DNA from: a virus
DNA: 28,933 nucleotides
IMG/VR virus record: IMGVR_UViG_3300031669_000180
Span: 1 to 28,933 of that record
Direction: 5' to 3' (one strand)
How positions within the stretch are numbered: the stretch's first letter is position 1; each line of letters begins with the position of its first letter. The notes below the pieces were generated by a model, which was not told where the DNA came from, did not search any database, and saw nothing but the letters and a program-made list of their open reading frames with translations. The position numbers were made by a program, and so were the translations under genes. Below are positions 6,929 through 13,934 of the stretch, in pieces.

Positions 6929-7554
6929 TAACCACCACACTAAACCGAATCCGCGAACATCAGCCGTGTGTGCATGGCTGGACGAAGCTGCTCAAACACC
7001 TTGGTAAAACCCAAGCCGATGACGAGCCGCTGCCATTCTCAATAATTCTGGAGAGCAACGGGTTCGATGACGCACTGTGGTGTTGCCGCGCAGAGCCGCA
7101 GTATGCGAAGGAATGGAGACTGTACGCGGTCTGGTGCGGCCGTCAGGTGCAGCATTTGATGACAGACCAGGGCAGCCGCGCAGCACTGGATGTCGCGGAG
7201 CGGTACGCGAACGGGCAAGCCAGCGATGCGGATCGGGACGCCGCACGGGACGCATGGGACGCCGCACGGGCTGCCGCACGGGACGCCGCAGGGGACGCAT
7301 GGGCCGCCGCACGGGACGCCGCACGGGACGCATGGGCCGCCGCATGGGACGCCGCACGGGACGCCGCAGGGGACGCCGCACGGGACGCATGGGCCGCCGC
7401 ACGGGACGCCGCACGGGCCGACGCATGGGACGCTGCAGGGGACGCCGCATGGGACGCCGCAGGGGGCGCCGCACGGGACGCATGGGACGCCGCAGGGGCT
7501 GCACAAGCCGCAGAGTTTCTGCGCGTGGTCACGGAAACGGAGGTCCAGTCATGA
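6925..7554 (+). CDS. Phage protein with conserved N-domain and Ala-rich 4-residue repeat tail (209 aa)
   Basis: ATG at 6925 overlaps the previous stop (ATGA); the frame is open further upstream but inside the preceding gene. Residues 1-100 (HLGKTQADDEPLPFS, LESNGFDDALWCCRAEP, LYAVWCGRQVQHLM) resemble a domain I recall from prophage proteins of unknown function. Residues about 100-195 are a run of xDAA units, x being Arg, Trp or Gly, which should form one long alanine-rich helix with a Trp/Arg stripe. Similar repeats occur in some immunity-protein families (Imm5-like). All plus-strand and several minus-strand frames are open through the repeat because the 12-base unit has no stops. Confidence 0.8.
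   Translation: MITTTLNRIREHQPCVHGWTKLLKHLGKTQADDEPLPFSIILESNGFDDALWCCRAEPQYAKEWRLYAVWCGRQVQHLMTDQGSRAALDVAERYANGQASDADRDAARDAWDAARAAARDAAGDAWAAARDAARDAWAAAWDAARDAAGDAARDAWAAARDAARADAWDAAGDAAWDAAGGAARDAWDAAGAAQAAEFLRVVTETEVQS
7237..7500 (+). repeat. Degenerate tandem 12-base coding repeat
   Basis: Units such as GACGCCGCACGG and GACGCATGGGCC recur in tandem for about 260 bases with small changes, always in phase with the host gene so the reading frame holds. It is a coding minisatellite and a likely site of slippage, so unit number may differ between isolates. There are no spacers of constant length, so it is not a CRISPR. Confidence 0.85.
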
Positions 7555-7742
7555 TCGTGAAACTCCAACCCCAGAACGATCTGGACCGCGTAAGCCACTT
7601 GCTTGCGACCGATCCCCAAGCAGCCCTCCGCGTGCTGGATCGCCGGATTCAGGGCATGGCCGGCAACGCGCAGATCATTAAATTTCGCACGAAATCACGG
7701 TGTACGGTCCAGTCTTGGCCGACGCCTCCGCAGTCAGCGTAA
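7551..7742 (+). CDS. Small hypothetical protein (63 aa)
   Basis: ATG at 7551 overlaps the previous stop (ATGA) and has GGAGG about ten bases upstream. The product starts MIVKLQPQNDLDRVSHLLATDP, has a helix-rich middle (AALRVLDRRIQGMAGNAQI) and a short basic tail. No known motif. The in-frame upstream extension lies inside the Ala-repeat gene and is a shadow. Confidence 0.65.
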   Translation: MIVKLQPQNDLDRVSHLLATDPQAALRVLDRRIQGMAGNAQIIKFRTKSRCTVQSWPTPPQSA

Positions 7743-7752
7743 GGAGAAGTTT

Positions 7753-7956
7753 ATGAAATTTAACCCATGGCACAACGAAAAGCGCGTCACCGTAACTAAT
7801 CACGTTCAGCATTTTACCAAGACCCACATTGTCCTCAAGCGGGGTGCGGAATCGGGGCGCGCATGGTTAAAGACTGGCGATGAAGCTTGTGAATATCCGA
7901 GCGTAGAAGCAGCCCGGAATAGTCAGCAGATGATGAACTCGACCATTCCATTTTAA
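7753..7956 (+). CDS. Small hypothetical protein (67 aa)
   Basis: ATG at 7753 with AAGGAGAAGTTT upstream. The beginning (MKFNPWHNEKRVTVTNHVQH) and the VLKRGAESGRAWLKTGDE segment suggest a small beta-rich fold. Cytoplasmic, no metal site. It lies just before the coiled-coil gene of the recombination module. Function unknown. Confidence 0.7.
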   Translation: MKFNPWHNEKRVTVTNHVQHFTKTHIVLKRGAESGRAWLKTGDEACEYPSVEAARNSQQMMNSTIPF

Positions 7957-7974
7957 TAGAGGAGACATAAATTT

Positions 7975-8988
7975 ATGAACACTCAAATCGCAGAATACAG
8001 CCCCACCGCCGCAGCCCTGGCCGAGTTGCGCCAGAAGTACGAGCAAGCGGTATTCGACACCACCACGCCCAACGGCATGGCCAAGGCCATCGCCGCACGC
8101 CGGGAATTGCGCGAAGTCCGCGTGAATCTGGAGAAGCTACGGAAAGAACTCAAGGCACCTGCTTTGGAACGGTCGCGCCTCATCGATGCAGAGGCCAAAA
8201 CGCTGACTACCCAGATCGAGGAGATGGAAGGCCCCATCGACGCCCAAATCAAGGCAGAAGAGCAACGCAAGGCCGACGAGAAGGCCGAGCGGGAGCGGAT
8301 TGAGCGGGAACGGGTCGCCGAACTGCAACTAAAAGTTGGCGAAATCCGCGCTATTGCGGTGCGCTGTTCTGGTAAGCCCTCCGCGTTTATTCGTGACTAT
8401 TTGACCAAACTGGATGCGCTGGAACTCGGCGAAGAGTTCGGCGAAATGCAGGCCGAAGCCCGCGCTGCTAAGGCCGAAACACTCGGCACGCTTGCCGATA
8501 TGCACTGGTCCGCATTAGCCCAGGAAGCCGAAGCCGAACGCCTCCGCATCGAGCGCGAAGAGCTTGAGGCTCAACGCAAAGCTCAGGCAGAGCAGGCAGA
8601 ACGCGACCGGGCGGAATTGGCCAAGCTGCGGGCAGAAGCGGAAGCCCGGCAGCGGGAATCCGAAGAGAAAGCCCGCATCGAGCGCGAAGCTGCCGAGGCC
8701 GAGCGCCGTAAGGTGGCCGCTGAAGCCGCAGCCCTTCGTGCCGAAGAGAAAGCCAAAGCCAAGGCCATCCGCGATGCAGAACAAGCCGAGATCGACCGCC
8801 AACGTGCAGAGATAGAGGAGCAGCGGCGCAAGATCGAGGACGAGCGATTGGCGCAGGAAGAGGCCGCACGCAAGGTGCAGAGCGGGTATCAGATGCTTGA
8901 GGGCTTCGTGGAGAGGTTCGGGGCTGAGAAAGAGTTTTCCGCCATTGCAAAGCAGATCGGCAAGTGGCTGATCACCATCAGACTGTAA
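7975..8988 (+). CDS. Coiled-coil phage protein, DUF1351-like (337 aa)
   Basis: Most of the protein, about 60-310, is charged heptad-rich coiled coil: long runs of Glu, Ala, Arg, Lys and Gln with an interruption at about 120-160 (RCSGKPSAFIRDYLTKLDAL). The short C-terminal part (GYQMLEGFVERFGAEKEFS...) looks globular. Start ATG has GAGGAGA upstream. Comparable proteins (DUF1351 type) often sit beside phage RecT/ERF or YqaJ genes, as here, so a scaffolding or DNA-pairing accessory role is likely but unproven. The strongly biased composition makes similarity searches unreliable. Confidence 0.75.
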   Translation: MNTQIAEYSPTAAALAELRQKYEQAVFDTTTPNGMAKAIAARRELREVRVNLEKLRKELKAPALERSRLIDAEAKTLTTQIEEMEGPIDAQIKAEEQRKADEKAERERIERERVAELQLKVGEIRAIAVRCSGKPSAFIRDYLTKLDALELGEEFGEMQAEARAAKAETLGTLADMHWSALAQEAEAERLRIEREELEAQRKAQAEQAERDRAELAKLRAEAEARQRESEEKARIEREAAEAERRKVAAEAAALRAEEKAKAKAIRDAEQAEIDRQRAEIEEQRRKIEDERLAQEEAARKVQSGYQMLEGFVERFGAEKEFSAIAKQIGKWLITIRL

Positions 8989-9055
8989 ACGGCACAACGA
9001 ATTAGTTGAATACTGGCTTTGCATCGCTGAAGAAAGCGACTTTTAGGAGAACATC

Positions 9056-9286
9056 ATGCAAACTGAAATCAAAATGCGCGGCGAATCGATTGTCGTACAC
9101 ACTTTTATTGACTTGAATTACTCGGCGGCGTGTGACTCGGCAGCTATCGCGTGCGGCCCTTTCATCCTCGGCCTCGGCAACGATTCAGCATTCCGGAAAG
9201 CCCTTATCGCGGCACTTGTCGAAGCGGACAAAGAGCTTGATGCAGCTGTCGAGGCGCGGACGGCGAAAGCGGAGGTGGCCGCATGA
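9056..9286 (+). CDS. Small hypothetical protein (76 aa)
   Basis: ATG with AGGAGAACATC upstream. Begins MQTEIKMRGESIVVHTFIDL; the C-terminal half is a helix rich in Ala and Glu (ALIAALVEADKELDAAVEAR). No motif recognised. It lies 67 bases after the coiled-coil gene; that short gap shows nothing else. The next gene overlaps by ATGA. Confidence 0.65.
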   Translation: MQTEIKMRGESIVVHTFIDLNYSAACDSAAIACGPFILGLGNDSAFRKALIAALVEADKELDAAVEARTAKAEVAA

Positions 9287-9459
9287 AAATCACGGTAATG
9301 ATCCAGTATTACGGCCATGTAATCCATGCGGCCGGTAGCATAACATATCGAGCTGTATCCCTGACTCTGACAGATGAGCAAGCCGCAGCGCTTGAGCTTA
9401 ACGACGATGAAGCTTATGGGGCGACAGCCATCGGGAAAGACGATGAGGAGGCCGCATGA
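9283..9459 (+). CDS. Small hypothetical protein (58 aa), easily missed
   Basis: ATG at 9283 overlaps the previous stop (ATGA), GGAGG lies about eight bases upstream, and the stop at 9457-9459 overlaps the start of the exonuclease gene (ATGA). It fills the gap exactly with two-way coupling, so it is very probably real despite its size. The product begins MKITVMIQYYGHVIH, with a beta-like N-terminus and an acidic Ala-rich tail (KDDEEAA). Function unknown. Confidence 0.7.
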   Translation: MKITVMIQYYGHVIHAAGSITYRAVSLTLTDEQAAALELNDDEAYGATAIGKDDEEAA

Positions 9460-10145
9460 GCGCCGTTTACCACCATCACATTTGCCAAGGCACAGACGAA
9501 TGGCTTCAGCTCCGCACAGGCCTCATCACTGCCAGCGAAATGAAGCTGTTACTAACCCCAACCCTAAAGGCAGCTAACAACGACAAGAGCCGCGCGCACC
9601 TGTACGAACTGGCAGCCCAGCGCATCAGCAACTACACGGAGCCATCGTTCATCAGCGAAGACATGATGCGCGGATGGTCCGATGAGGTCCTTGCGCGGCA
9701 GGCCTATGCGGAGAATTACGCGCCCGTAGAAGAATGCGGATTCATCACGCGTCGAGTCGAAGGGTGCACGCTGGGTTATTCGCCCGACGCACTGGTCGGT
9801 GAGGACGGGTTGATCGAATGCAAATCACGCCGCCAGAAGTATCAAATCAGGACGATTTGCGACGCCATTGTCCCTGAAGAATACATGCTGCAAATCCAGA
9901 CCGGCTTACTCGTTACCGGGCGCAACTGGCTCGATTTTGTAAGCTACTGCGGGGGCCTGCCAATGGTAGTCCTGCGCGTGTACCCAGACCAAAAAATGCA
10001 GGGAGCGATTATTGAGACTATCCAGCGGGCGGAAGATGAAGTCAGCGCGTTGATCCACTCTTACGACAGCACACTGGCCAAGCATCCAACGTGGCCGACC
10101 ACAGAACGCATTATTGAAAAGGAGATGCCATCATGGGCAAATTAG
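9456..10145 (+). CDS. YqaJ/lambda-Exo-like recombination exonuclease (229 aa)
   Basis: A PD-(D/E)xK exonuclease of the YqaJ viral recombinase family, which resects double-stranded DNA ends to leave 3' single strands. Visible: the N-terminal GTDEWLQLRTGLITASE (12-28), in which such enzymes place R and S/T-A-S-x-x motifs; SPDALVGEDGLIECKSR with Asp111 and the Glu121-x-Lys123 pair; and YMLQIQTGLLVTGR (about 143-156), the helix carrying the conserved Gln. Length is normal. It starts by ATGA overlap with the 58-residue gene and ends overlapping the next gene by 13 bases, so it is translated with its probable partner. Confidence 0.9.
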   Translation: MSAVYHHHICQGTDEWLQLRTGLITASEMKLLLTPTLKAANNDKSRAHLYELAAQRISNYTEPSFISEDMMRGWSDEVLARQAYAENYAPVEECGFITRRVEGCTLGYSPDALVGEDGLIECKSRRQKYQIRTICDAIVPEEYMLQIQTGLLVTGRNWLDFVSYCGGLPMVVLRVYPDQKMQGAIIETIQRAEDEVSALIHSYDSTLAKHPTWPTTERIIEKEMPSWAN

Positions 10146-10768
10146 AGCAAGCAATAGCCGTTAAATCGGATCAGCTGAATAGCGATGACCTTATCACCGG
10201 TCCGATGACGATCAAGATAAGCGACATCGGATACTACCAAGACAACGGAAGAACAAAAATCCTCATCCATTTTGACGGGGACAATGGAAAACCGTGGAAG
10301 CCGTGCACGACCATGGCCCGCGTTATGGCGTCAGTCTGGGGAGTCAATGAGGACGGAGCGGCGCTGATTGGCCACTCTCTCACCGTGTACCGCGACCCAT
10401 CCGTCAAGTGGTCCGGGATGGCAGTCGGCGGCATCCGCATAAGCCACATGGACGCCATCGACAAGGAACGTGTGGAGATGGTCACGATTACGCGCGGCAA
10501 GAAGGAGGCGATGATTATCAAGCCCCTAAAGCTCGCCGCTACAGTGACACCTATCGCTCCAAAAGCGGACAAAGCAAAGGAAGGCGCAGACACACTCATA
10601 TCCATGATTGAGAACTGCATGACTGGCGACGAACTGGGCGAATTGCTGGATGATGCAGACGTTAAAAAGAAGATCGAATACCTGGAAAGCAAGCGCCCCG
10701 AATTGGCGAAAGAGGTCAATGACCGTCTGGATGTGGCGCGCAAGGTATTTGGGGGAACGCCAGAATGA
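10133..10768 (+). CDS. Exonuclease partner, probable DNA-binding/annealing accessory (211 aa)
   Basis: Starts inside the end of the exonuclease gene with AAGGAG upstream. The N-terminal 120 residues look beta-rich and similar to a family I recall beside YqaJ exonucleases in other phages, with a conserved-looking core: HFDGDNGKPWKPC, a WGVNEDGAALIG segment, LTVYRDPSVKW and VGGIRISHM. The C-terminus is helical and charged (LGELLDDADVKKKIEYLESK). No RecT, Erf or Sak gene is evident, so this may be the single-strand binding or annealing component. That assignment is inference from position. Confidence 0.7.
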   Translation: MGKLEQAIAVKSDQLNSDDLITGPMTIKISDIGYYQDNGRTKILIHFDGDNGKPWKPCTTMARVMASVWGVNEDGAALIGHSLTVYRDPSVKWSGMAVGGIRISHMDAIDKERVEMVTITRGKKEAMIIKPLKLAATVTPIAPKADKAKEGADTLISMIENCMTGDELGELLDDADVKKKIEYLESKRPELAKEVNDRLDVARKVFGGTPE

Positions 10769-11136
10769 CCTCCCACAAAGGCCTCCCATACCTCCAAACC
10801 AAGGCGGGTAAAGCCATCATCGACACCCTCACGCAAACGCCAATGACCGCGAAGCAGGTCTCCGAGGCGGCCGGACACCACATCAGCGTCGTAAGCGCCG
10901 CACTTACCGAAGCCTTCGCGCGCGGACTGGCGACGCGCACAAAAGGATGCGGTCCGTCTGGAGTGGGCAGGCCGGTGTTTCTCTGGGCATCGGCGCTCTC
11001 GTACAAGCTGGGCGAGTACAAGCAGCGGGGGACGTATGCGCCTTCGGAGCGGCCAGCGTATACCGGCGAACCTCAGCCGCTGCGGTATCAGCCCAGAGCG
11101 GAACCGTATATTTCGCTGGGCAAGATTGGGGATTGA
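10765..11136 (+). CDS. Winged-helix-like DNA-binding protein (123 aa)
   Basis: ATGA overlap with the previous gene. Residues about 10-60 form a winged-helix pattern: AGKAIIDTLTQTPMTAKQVSEAAG, a recognition-like helix (HISVVSAALTEAFARGLA), then a wing (TRTKGCGPSGVGRPVFLW). The C-terminal 45 residues are Pro, Tyr and Arg-rich and probably disordered. A transcription regulator of the operon or a DNA accessory protein would fit. Confidence 0.7.
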   Translation: MTSHKGLPYLQTKAGKAIIDTLTQTPMTAKQVSEAAGHHISVVSAALTEAFARGLATRTKGCGPSGVGRPVFLWASALSYKLGEYKQRGTYAPSERPAYTGEPQPLRYQPRAEPYISLGKIGD

Positions 11137-11276
11137 TGTGATGTTCATGACCGCAGCTCACCGTCGGCAACGGAAGCCGCCAGAGCCCCGCTTCTCCTTC
11201 GGTTGTGCGCTGTAACGTGGGGTGATTTGGCCGCGACCCGGCGCGTGATACCGGGCCACATTTAAGGGGATCAACG
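11137..11276 (+). other. Non-coding gap with a GC-rich hairpin
   Basis: This 140-base gap is unusual in a tightly packed operon. It holds a 24-codon frame (11141-11215) without a clear ribosome-binding site, and a hairpin of CCCGG (11237-11241) with CCGGG (11251-11255), which TGG and CCA further out may extend. No T-run follows, so it is not a standard terminator; an RNA processing or pause site is possible. Confidence 0.35.
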
Positions 11277-11438
11277 ATGGGCAAACAAGCACGCATTAAC
11301 GCAGCAAGAAAAGCAGCCGGACTGCCGGTGGACGATAATGGGTACCACCGGAAGCCGCAGTCTACGCGGGTTACTCCGGTGGTGCGGAGCAAGATGATTT
11401 TAGCGTCGTTAATGGCCGCGATAAAGGGAGGTGGATAA
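11277..11438 (+). CDS. Small basic hypothetical protein (53 aa), easily missed
   Basis: ATG at 11277 has AAGGGG upstream and the stop shares one base with the next start (TAATG). The product (MGKQARINAARKAAGLPVDD..., ending KMILASLMAAIKGGG) is short and basic with an Arg/Lys-rich N-terminus. Its good spacing and the way it fills the space before the next gene support it. Function unknown. Confidence 0.6.
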   Translation: MGKQARINAARKAAGLPVDDNGYHRKPQSTRVTPVVRSKMILASLMAAIKGGG

Positions 11439-11644
11439 TGAAGCCCATCCCTGTAAGTACGGCTAAAGAAATAGCTGATAAATACGAGTATGACCAGGTG
11501 ATAATTATCGCCAGAGAGCTGTCCACGTCCGAGAAAGGTGGTGGCGAGCATTGTACAACGTACGGGAGAAACCCAGAAAACTGTACTGTTGCCGCAAAAA
11601 TAGGCGACTTCATAAAATTCAAGATCATGAAATGGGAGGCATAA
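11438..11644 (+). CDS. Conserved-looking phage protein of unknown function (68 aa)
   Basis: AGGGAGGTGGATA precedes the ATG. The sequence has a pattern I associate with small phage proteins of unknown function: AKEIADKYEYDQVIIIARE, then GGGEHCTTYGRNPENC and VAAKIGDFIKFKIM. The core is beta-alpha in pattern with two Cys, not a clear zinc site. It is followed immediately, with TAAATG, by the next gene. Confidence 0.75.
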   Translation: MKPIPVSTAKEIADKYEYDQVIIIARELSTSEKGGGEHCTTYGRNPENCTVAAKIGDFIKFKIMKWEA

Positions 11645-12457
11645 ATGCAAGAATTTCTGGTAGGCGACAAGGTGCGGTTGGAAGGAGTCATCTCTAGGCT
11701 GTGGGGTGATGGTGGTGCGTGGGTAAATTTTACGAGGAGCAACGAAGAGACGGGAATTACTCGGGAAGAAATGGCCCACGCCACACTGATCGAGCCAGAA
11801 CGCAAACCCAGATACGACTGGAGCAATATCCCGCCGGAATATGACTGGGCGGCTACCGACAGAGGCGGAGCGGTATACGCATACAAAAACAAGCCGTTTT
11901 GCAAATACCCCGTGAACTTCTGGATTCGCAAGGATATTGGGGACATGTTTCGCCTCTGCGCGGGACAGCAGATCACAAAAGGCTGGCGCGACTCCCTTGA
12001 GCAGCGTCCAGAAGCGGTGGACACCCCCATCACCCCATGCAAAGGCACGAATTGCGGAAGCACGACCGGCGTCCATTCGCACGAGTGTGAAGCGGAGCAC
12101 ATAGCGGCGATTACGGGGGTGACTGTGGAGAATAAGGCGCTGGATTTGAGCAAGCCGATACTGATTGTTGGTCATCCGCATATAAAGGTGCTGAACGTAT
12201 CCGGCCCCACGTTGGGGGGATATTATTTGGTAGATGGCGCTGATGGGATGCTTTACTTGGTTGTTCCGAACGGCATCGAAAACATCCCGGAGCCGAAGCG
12301 CATAGTATCTCGCCAAGCCGTTCTAGTAACTTCACTTGGTGGCGCAGAGCCTTATCTAACGTGGAGTAATTGCATTCCGTGTGGTTCAACAACCCTCGCA
12401 CACATAAACGTGATTCACACCGAAGGCGAAGGCTGGAGCGTGGAGGAGGTCGAATGA
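11645..12457 (+). CDS. Hypothetical protein with Cys/His-rich middle (270 aa)
   Basis: GGGAGGC precedes the ATG. Residues 1-60 resemble a small beta barrel (VGDKVRLEGVISRLWGDGGAWVNF). The middle has a Cys/His cluster (PCKGTNCGSTTGVHSHECEAEH) that could bind a metal, and the C-terminal part is beta-rich with another CIPCGS. There is no catalytic motif I recognise. It may be two or more small phage domains joined. Function unknown. Confidence 0.7.
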   Translation: MQEFLVGDKVRLEGVISRLWGDGGAWVNFTRSNEETGITREEMAHATLIEPERKPRYDWSNIPPEYDWAATDRGGAVYAYKNKPFCKYPVNFWIRKDIGDMFRLCAGQQITKGWRDSLEQRPEAVDTPITPCKGTNCGSTTGVHSHECEAEHIAAITGVTVENKALDLSKPILIVGHPHIKVLNVSGPTLGGYYLVDGADGMLYLVVPNGIENIPEPKRIVSRQAVLVTSLGGAEPYLTWSNCIPCGSTTLAHINVIHTEGEGWSVEEVE

Positions 12458-12693
12458 ACGCCCCAGAGAAGATTTTTGTTCCGACTGCCAAGCAAATAAC
12501 CGAACAGGCCCTGCGGAAGGCTATCGAAGACCTAAGCAAGCGATGCACGGAGAAACAAGTCGCTTTCTTGCATAAAATTCACGATTCGGCGCCGTGGAAA
12601 GGGTTGGATCGTTGCCCCGAAAATAAACTGACGGAAACATATGAGCTACTCCGTAGAACCGTGATTAGTAACCAGAAGGAGAATATAGAATGA
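12454..12693 (+). CDS. Small hypothetical protein (79 aa)
   Basis: ATGA overlap with the previous gene and GGAGG upstream fix the start at 12454; the frame continues upstream only inside the preceding gene. Helical and charged (TAKQITEQALRKAIEDLSKRC, then KQVAFLHKIHDSAPWKGLDRC). No recognised domain. Confidence 0.7.
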   Translation: MNAPEKIFVPTAKQITEQALRKAIEDLSKRCTEKQVAFLHKIHDSAPWKGLDRCPENKLTETYELLRRTVISNQKENIE

Positions 12694-13304
12694 AAGCGCA
12701 AACCTTAGCATACATTTGCAACCACAAAGATGGCCATGTGAAGCTTTTTATGGAAGAGCCAGCATCTCCGATGTGGGAATCGTCGGACCTTGTTTTGCGG
12801 CATGAGGCGCAAGCCGAGATCGACGCGCTCAAAGCTGAAAACGCCGCGATCCACGCGGAATGTGATCGGCTGACGGCCTTAATGCACCAGCCTCACGATT
12901 CAACGCCAGCAGTCGATAGTGCGTGGAATAGGTTTAACGAAGCAATCAGTGATGGTCCAGATGCGCCTTACCCATGCATGGCATCAGCATTTGAATCGTA
13001 TTATGGACAAAAATGGAACGATAAAGGCTGGCGGCGCGAAACATCGGTATGGGCTGCCGCATGGAAAGAAAGCGCTAACCACCTGACCGCGATGCTTGGG
13101 CCGCAGAAGGTGCTGAGTGCGGAGGAGGTGACGGAGTCGGGGTTTTACTGGCACCGATACGGCACCGAAGAATGGTGTGTAGTAGATGTGGATTTTGGCT
13201 ATCCATACGGGCGCCTGTTCATTTGGGCAAATGGCGAGCAGGACGATGGCTTAGAAGGCCAATTCATCGGCCCCATCAAGATGCCGGAGGTATCAGATGC
13301 TTGA
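12690..13304 (+). CDS. Ead/Ea22-like hypothetical protein, probably modular (204 aa)
   Basis: ATGA overlap with the previous gene and AGGAGAATATAG upstream. After a short N-terminus there is a coiled-coil piece (EIDALKAENAAIHAECDRLTAL, about 47-68) of the kind seen in Ead/Ea22 proteins of lambdoid accessory regions, then a Trp-rich segment with AFESYY and WAAAWKESA. The C-terminal domain (ESGFYWHRYGTEEWCVVDV, then FIGPIKMPE) looks like a small beta domain that also ends other accessory phage proteins. These proteins are mosaics and their roles are unknown. Confidence 0.7.
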   Translation: MKAQTLAYICNHKDGHVKLFMEEPASPMWESSDLVLRHEAQAEIDALKAENAAIHAECDRLTALMHQPHDSTPAVDSAWNRFNEAISDGPDAPYPCMASAFESYYGQKWNDKGWRRETSVWAAAWKESANHLTAMLGPQKVLSAEEVTESGFYWHRYGTEEWCVVDVDFGYPYGRLFIWANGEQDDGLEGQFIGPIKMPEVSDA

Positions 13305-13518
13305 CCGAAAAGATGTAAAAGAAGGCTGCCTCTATCTTCTGAACGGAGAAGTGGTATCGGTATTCATGATTCATAAGCCATCCAGCGGAGAATCGGTGTC
13401 GTTATGCAACCGGATGCCGGATGGTTGGGAGAACCCATGCCCGTATCTGCGCAAAGGCACGATGCAGATGCGGAAATTTCAGAGGGCGGCCACAATAATG
13501 ACGGAGGTGCACGGATGA
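13297..13518 (+). CDS. Small hypothetical protein (73 aa)
   Basis: GGAGG with a short gap precedes the ATG, which overlaps the previous gene by eight bases. Beta-rich start (DVKEGCLYLLNGEVVSVFMI) then a middle with two Cys (SLCNRMPDGWENPC) and a basic tail. No recognised family. Ends in ATGA overlap with the Lar-like gene. Confidence 0.65.
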   Translation: MLDRKDVKEGCLYLLNGEVVSVFMIHKPSSGESVSLCNRMPDGWENPCPYLRKGTMQMRKFQRAATIMTEVHG

Positions 13519-13934
13519 GCGAAGAACTCAAGCCGTGCCCTCGGTGCAAGTCTGTGGATGTAGCCAGTGTGGGATGTCTTCTGGGTTGGTGGGTAGAATG
13601 CAACAACTGCGCCGCAGAAGGTCCCTATTCAAGCACCAAGGAAGGCGCAGAAGCCGCATGGGCCGCCGCGACAACGAAGGAGAAATCAATGATTAGCGAC
13701 GAAGACATTAAGTATTTTGCGTCCGTACACGCTGGGGGCCCAATCGGAGAAATAGCCACCGAGCTCCTCCAACTCCGCGAAGAAAAGCGCACCCCATGCC
13801 GCTGGGAACAGGACATGGACGGAAACTGGCAGACGGGGTGCGACAATATGTTTGTGCTGAATGATGGAGCGCTAGCGGAAAATCGTATGAATTTCTGCAC
13901 TTATTGCGGGCACCAGATTGAGGAAATGCCATGA
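13515..13934 (+). CDS. Lar-like zinc ribbon fused to a second Cys-rich phage module (139 aa)
   Basis: The first 52 residues match the Lar restriction-alleviation family: LKPCPRC (Cys8, Cys11), WWVECNNCAAEGP (Cys29, Cys32), then the typical EGAEAAWAAA helix. Lar of the Rac prophage reduces type I restriction of incoming DNA. Residues 59-139 are a separate module with Cys95, Cys109, Cys128 and Cys131 (CRWEQDMDGNWQTGC, then FCTYCGHQIEE), seen elsewhere in phage proteins. Met59 (13689) has its own AAGGAG with a six-base gap, so the second half may also be made alone, or the two were once separate genes. Confidence 0.8.
   Translation: MSEELKPCPRCKSVDVASVGCLLGWWVECNNCAAEGPYSSTKEGAEAAWAAATTKEKSMISDEDIKYFASVHAGGPIGEIATELLQLREEKRTPCRWEQDMDGNWQTGCDNMFVLNDGALAENRMNFCTYCGHQIEEMP

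Noticed and set aside
7237-7500. Possible CRISPR array
   Set aside because: Units are contiguous and degenerate with no unique spacers, and they are in frame with a protein.
6992-7619. Several minus-strand and alternative plus-strand frames across the Ala-rich repeat
   Set aside because: The 12-base repeat has no stop in most frames; the peptides are pure repeats (RRPMRR, GVPCG, HGTPHGT) without ribosome-binding sites.
8468-9024. Long minus-strand frames opposite the coiled-coil gene
   Set aside because: Leu/Phe/Ser/Arg-rich antisense of Glu/Ala/Lys codons; no ribosome-binding site.
10234-11148. 304-codon open frame on the minus strand
   Set aside because: Shadow of the exonuclease-partner and winged-helix genes; Arg/Ser/Pro-rich and without any motif.
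10904-12316. 470-codon open frame on the minus strand
   Set aside because: It lies opposite five plus-strand genes with good ribosome-binding sites and coupled starts, has no recognisable domain and runs against the operon direction.
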